Shown: positions 4,784-6,002 of the stretch, in pieces
Layout of the letters: each line of letters begins with the position of its first letter
How positions within the stretch are numbered: the first letter of the stretch is position 1
Origin: Deltaproteobacteria bacterium
GTDB taxonomy: Bacteria; Desulfobacterota_B; Binatia; Binatales; Binataceae
Direction of reading: 5' to 3'
Length of the DNA stretch: 6,002 nt
Assembly (NCBI GenBank): GCA_021827465.1
Contig: JAKAVX010000182.1
Location: 1 to 6,002, forward strand
Program-made: the position numbers and the translations under genes
The notes under the pieces: model-generated
Database searches by the model: none
What the model was told of the DNA's origin: nothing
Seen by the model: the letters and a program-made list of their open reading frames with translations, nothing else

Positions 4784-6002
4784 ATGCCAAACCTTCAATT
4801 TCCTCGCGGCTCTGAATGGCGAAGGTGGGACCTCCACGTTCACACGCCGTATTCAGTCCTCAACAGCGACTTCGGCAGCGACTTCGACCAGTACGCGAAG
4901 CGCCTTTTTGAACTCGCAATCCAGAACAAGATCGCAGCAATAGGAGTTACGGATTATTTTTCAATCGAGGGATACAAAGCCCTGAGGGAGCTTCTAAACA
5001 ACTCCGAGCGGCTCGACCGACTTCTCGGTGCCGACCTTGCGCCTAAGGCGCGCGCGATTCTGTTGTTGCCAAATATCGAGCTTCGAATATCGGTCATCGT
5101 TGAAAACAGCAGCGTCAACTTCCACGTGATCTTTTCGGAACAACTTCCGCCCACGGTGATCGAGGAACATTTCCTCCGCGAGCTGGAATTCACGGCACAG
5201 TCTAGCCCAGGGGAGTCGGATGAATCATGGTCGCTTACGATTCCTAATTTAGAGGTACTTGGCAGAAAGTTGAAGGAACAGCACGCAGAGTTTAGTGGAC
5301 AGAGCGACCTCTATGTCGGCATGAAGACTGCCGTCATCGCGCATGAGGACGTCACGAAGGTACTAGAAAAATACCGCTCCCATTTCAAAGACCGCTTCAT
5401 AATTGTTGTGCCAGCAGATGAGGACCTTTCGGAGTGCAGTTGGGACGGACAGGCCCACAACGTTAGGAAGGTTTTAATTCAAAAGGCCCATATGCTCTTT
5501 TCGAGCAATGCTGGCACCAGGGAATTCGGACTCGGGAAAAAGCACCCAACCGTCGCTGACTTCCTCAAAGAGTTCAAGAGTCTAAAACCCTGCATTCACG
5601 GCTCCGACGCGCACTCCTATGAATCTCTCTTCGAGCCTGCAGAGGGCCGAAAACTCTGGATCAAAGGAGACCCAACCTTCTTTGGTTTGCGTCAATTGCT
5701 CTATGAGCCAGCCGACCGAATTTATGTTGGCAGCGAACCTCCCGAGCTGACACATGTAAATCAAAACACCACGAAATATATTGACGGGATCGAACTTGAA
5801 CGAAACCCGGATGCAAAGCCAGACGACATCTGGTTCTCGGGCGAAGTACTGTTCAATCACGGACTCGTAGCGATCATCGGCAACAAAGGTAGCGGTAAGA
5901 GCGCGCTTGCCGACATGCTCGGTCTTCTCGGCGATAGCCGTAACTCGGAGCATTTCTCATTCCTGAACTCGAGCCGTTTCCTCGACAAAAAGGAAAGGCT
6001 GG
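4784..6002 (+). CDS. PHP-domain / P-loop ATPase (TrlF-type), 3' end beyond the window
   Basis: The frame is open from ATG 4784 to the window end (406 codons seen). The N-terminal PHP phosphoesterase domain shows its metal ligands: D16-L-H18-V-H20-T, D57 in VTDYFS, E99 in PNIEL, H114, H187 in AHED, and H272-G-S-D275-A-H277. The linker DPTFFGLRQLLYEP (296-309) is typical of this group. A Walker A motif G366-NKGSGKS373 begins an SMC- or AAA-like ATPase whose remaining parts lie outside. This order matches proteins labelled TrlF-family ATPases, and resembles the PHP-ATPase defence protein called Ppl by Gao et al. (2020); both matches are from memory. An in-frame TAA at 4766-4768 leaves ATG 4784 as the sensible start; the ribosome binding site is weak. 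It lies 37 nt after the DUF2130 gene with no terminator between, so co-transcription is likely. GC content is the lowest in the window. Confidence 0.88.
   Translation, partial: MPNLQFPRGSEWRRWDLHVHTPYSVLNSDFGSDFDQYAKRLFELAIQNKIAAIGVTDYFSIEGYKALRELLNNSERLDRLLGADLAPKARAILLLPNIELRISVIVENSSVNFHVIFSEQLPPTVIEEHFLRELEFTAQSSPGESDESWSLTIPNLEVLGRKLKEQHAEFSGQSDLYVGMKTAVIAHEDVTKVLEKYRSHFKDRFIIVVPADEDLSECSWDGQAHNVRKVLIQKAHMLFSSNAGTREFGLGKKHPTVADFLKEFKSLKPCIHGSDAHSYESLFEPAEGRKLWIKGDPTFFGLRQLLYEPADRIYVGSEPPELTHVNQNTTKYIDGIELERNPDAKPDDIWFSGEVLFNHGLVAIIGNKGSGKSALADMLGLLGDSRNSEHFSFLNSSRFLDKKERL

Noticed and set aside
5582..5953. Minus-strand open frame of 123 codons
   Set aside because: It is opposite the PHP-ATPase, whose metal-ligand and Walker A motifs are on the plus strand over the same bases.

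Overview
The window joins two unlike parts. The left half (about 1-2908) is very GC-rich. It holds a forward run of three cell-wall genes: the 3' end of an LD-carboxypeptidase (S66 family), a cytoplasmic SxxK serine hydrolase of the class C beta-lactamase fold, and a full-length mpl (UDP-MurNAc:tripeptide ligase). Mpl and meso-diaminopimelate recycling point to a Gram-negative bacterium with a high-GC genome. A deltaproteobacterial, Binatia-like or Acidobacteria-like source is possible, but the sequence does not settle it.

The three genes fit one pathway. LD-carboxypeptidase trims recycled murein tetrapeptide to tripeptide, and Mpl joins that tripeptide to UDP-MurNAc. The hydrolase gene lies between them and overlaps mpl by 8 nt. 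It has no visible signal peptide, so a cytoplasmic role in muropeptide recycling is a reasonable inference.

The 2909-3229 interval has no convincing gene. It contains several hairpins, two of which are mutually exclusive. It also has a short AT-rich patch with a perfect TTGACA hexamer and a 29-nt dyad, the likely control region of the genes to the right.

The right half (3230-6002) has clearly lower GC and looks like an accessory region. It encodes a small charged protein resembling the C-terminal tail of large SNF2-type helicases, and this gene is joined by an ATGA overlap to a DUF2130 protein (long coiled coil plus a nuclease-like C-terminal domain). After 37 nt comes a PHP-domain/P-loop ATPase of the TrlF type, cut by the window end. 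This set resembles a defence-island operon: two putative nucleic-acid enzymes and a small partner behind a possible autoregulated promoter. The anti-phage role is inference. No integrase, transposase, tRNA, rRNA or CRISPR array was seen.
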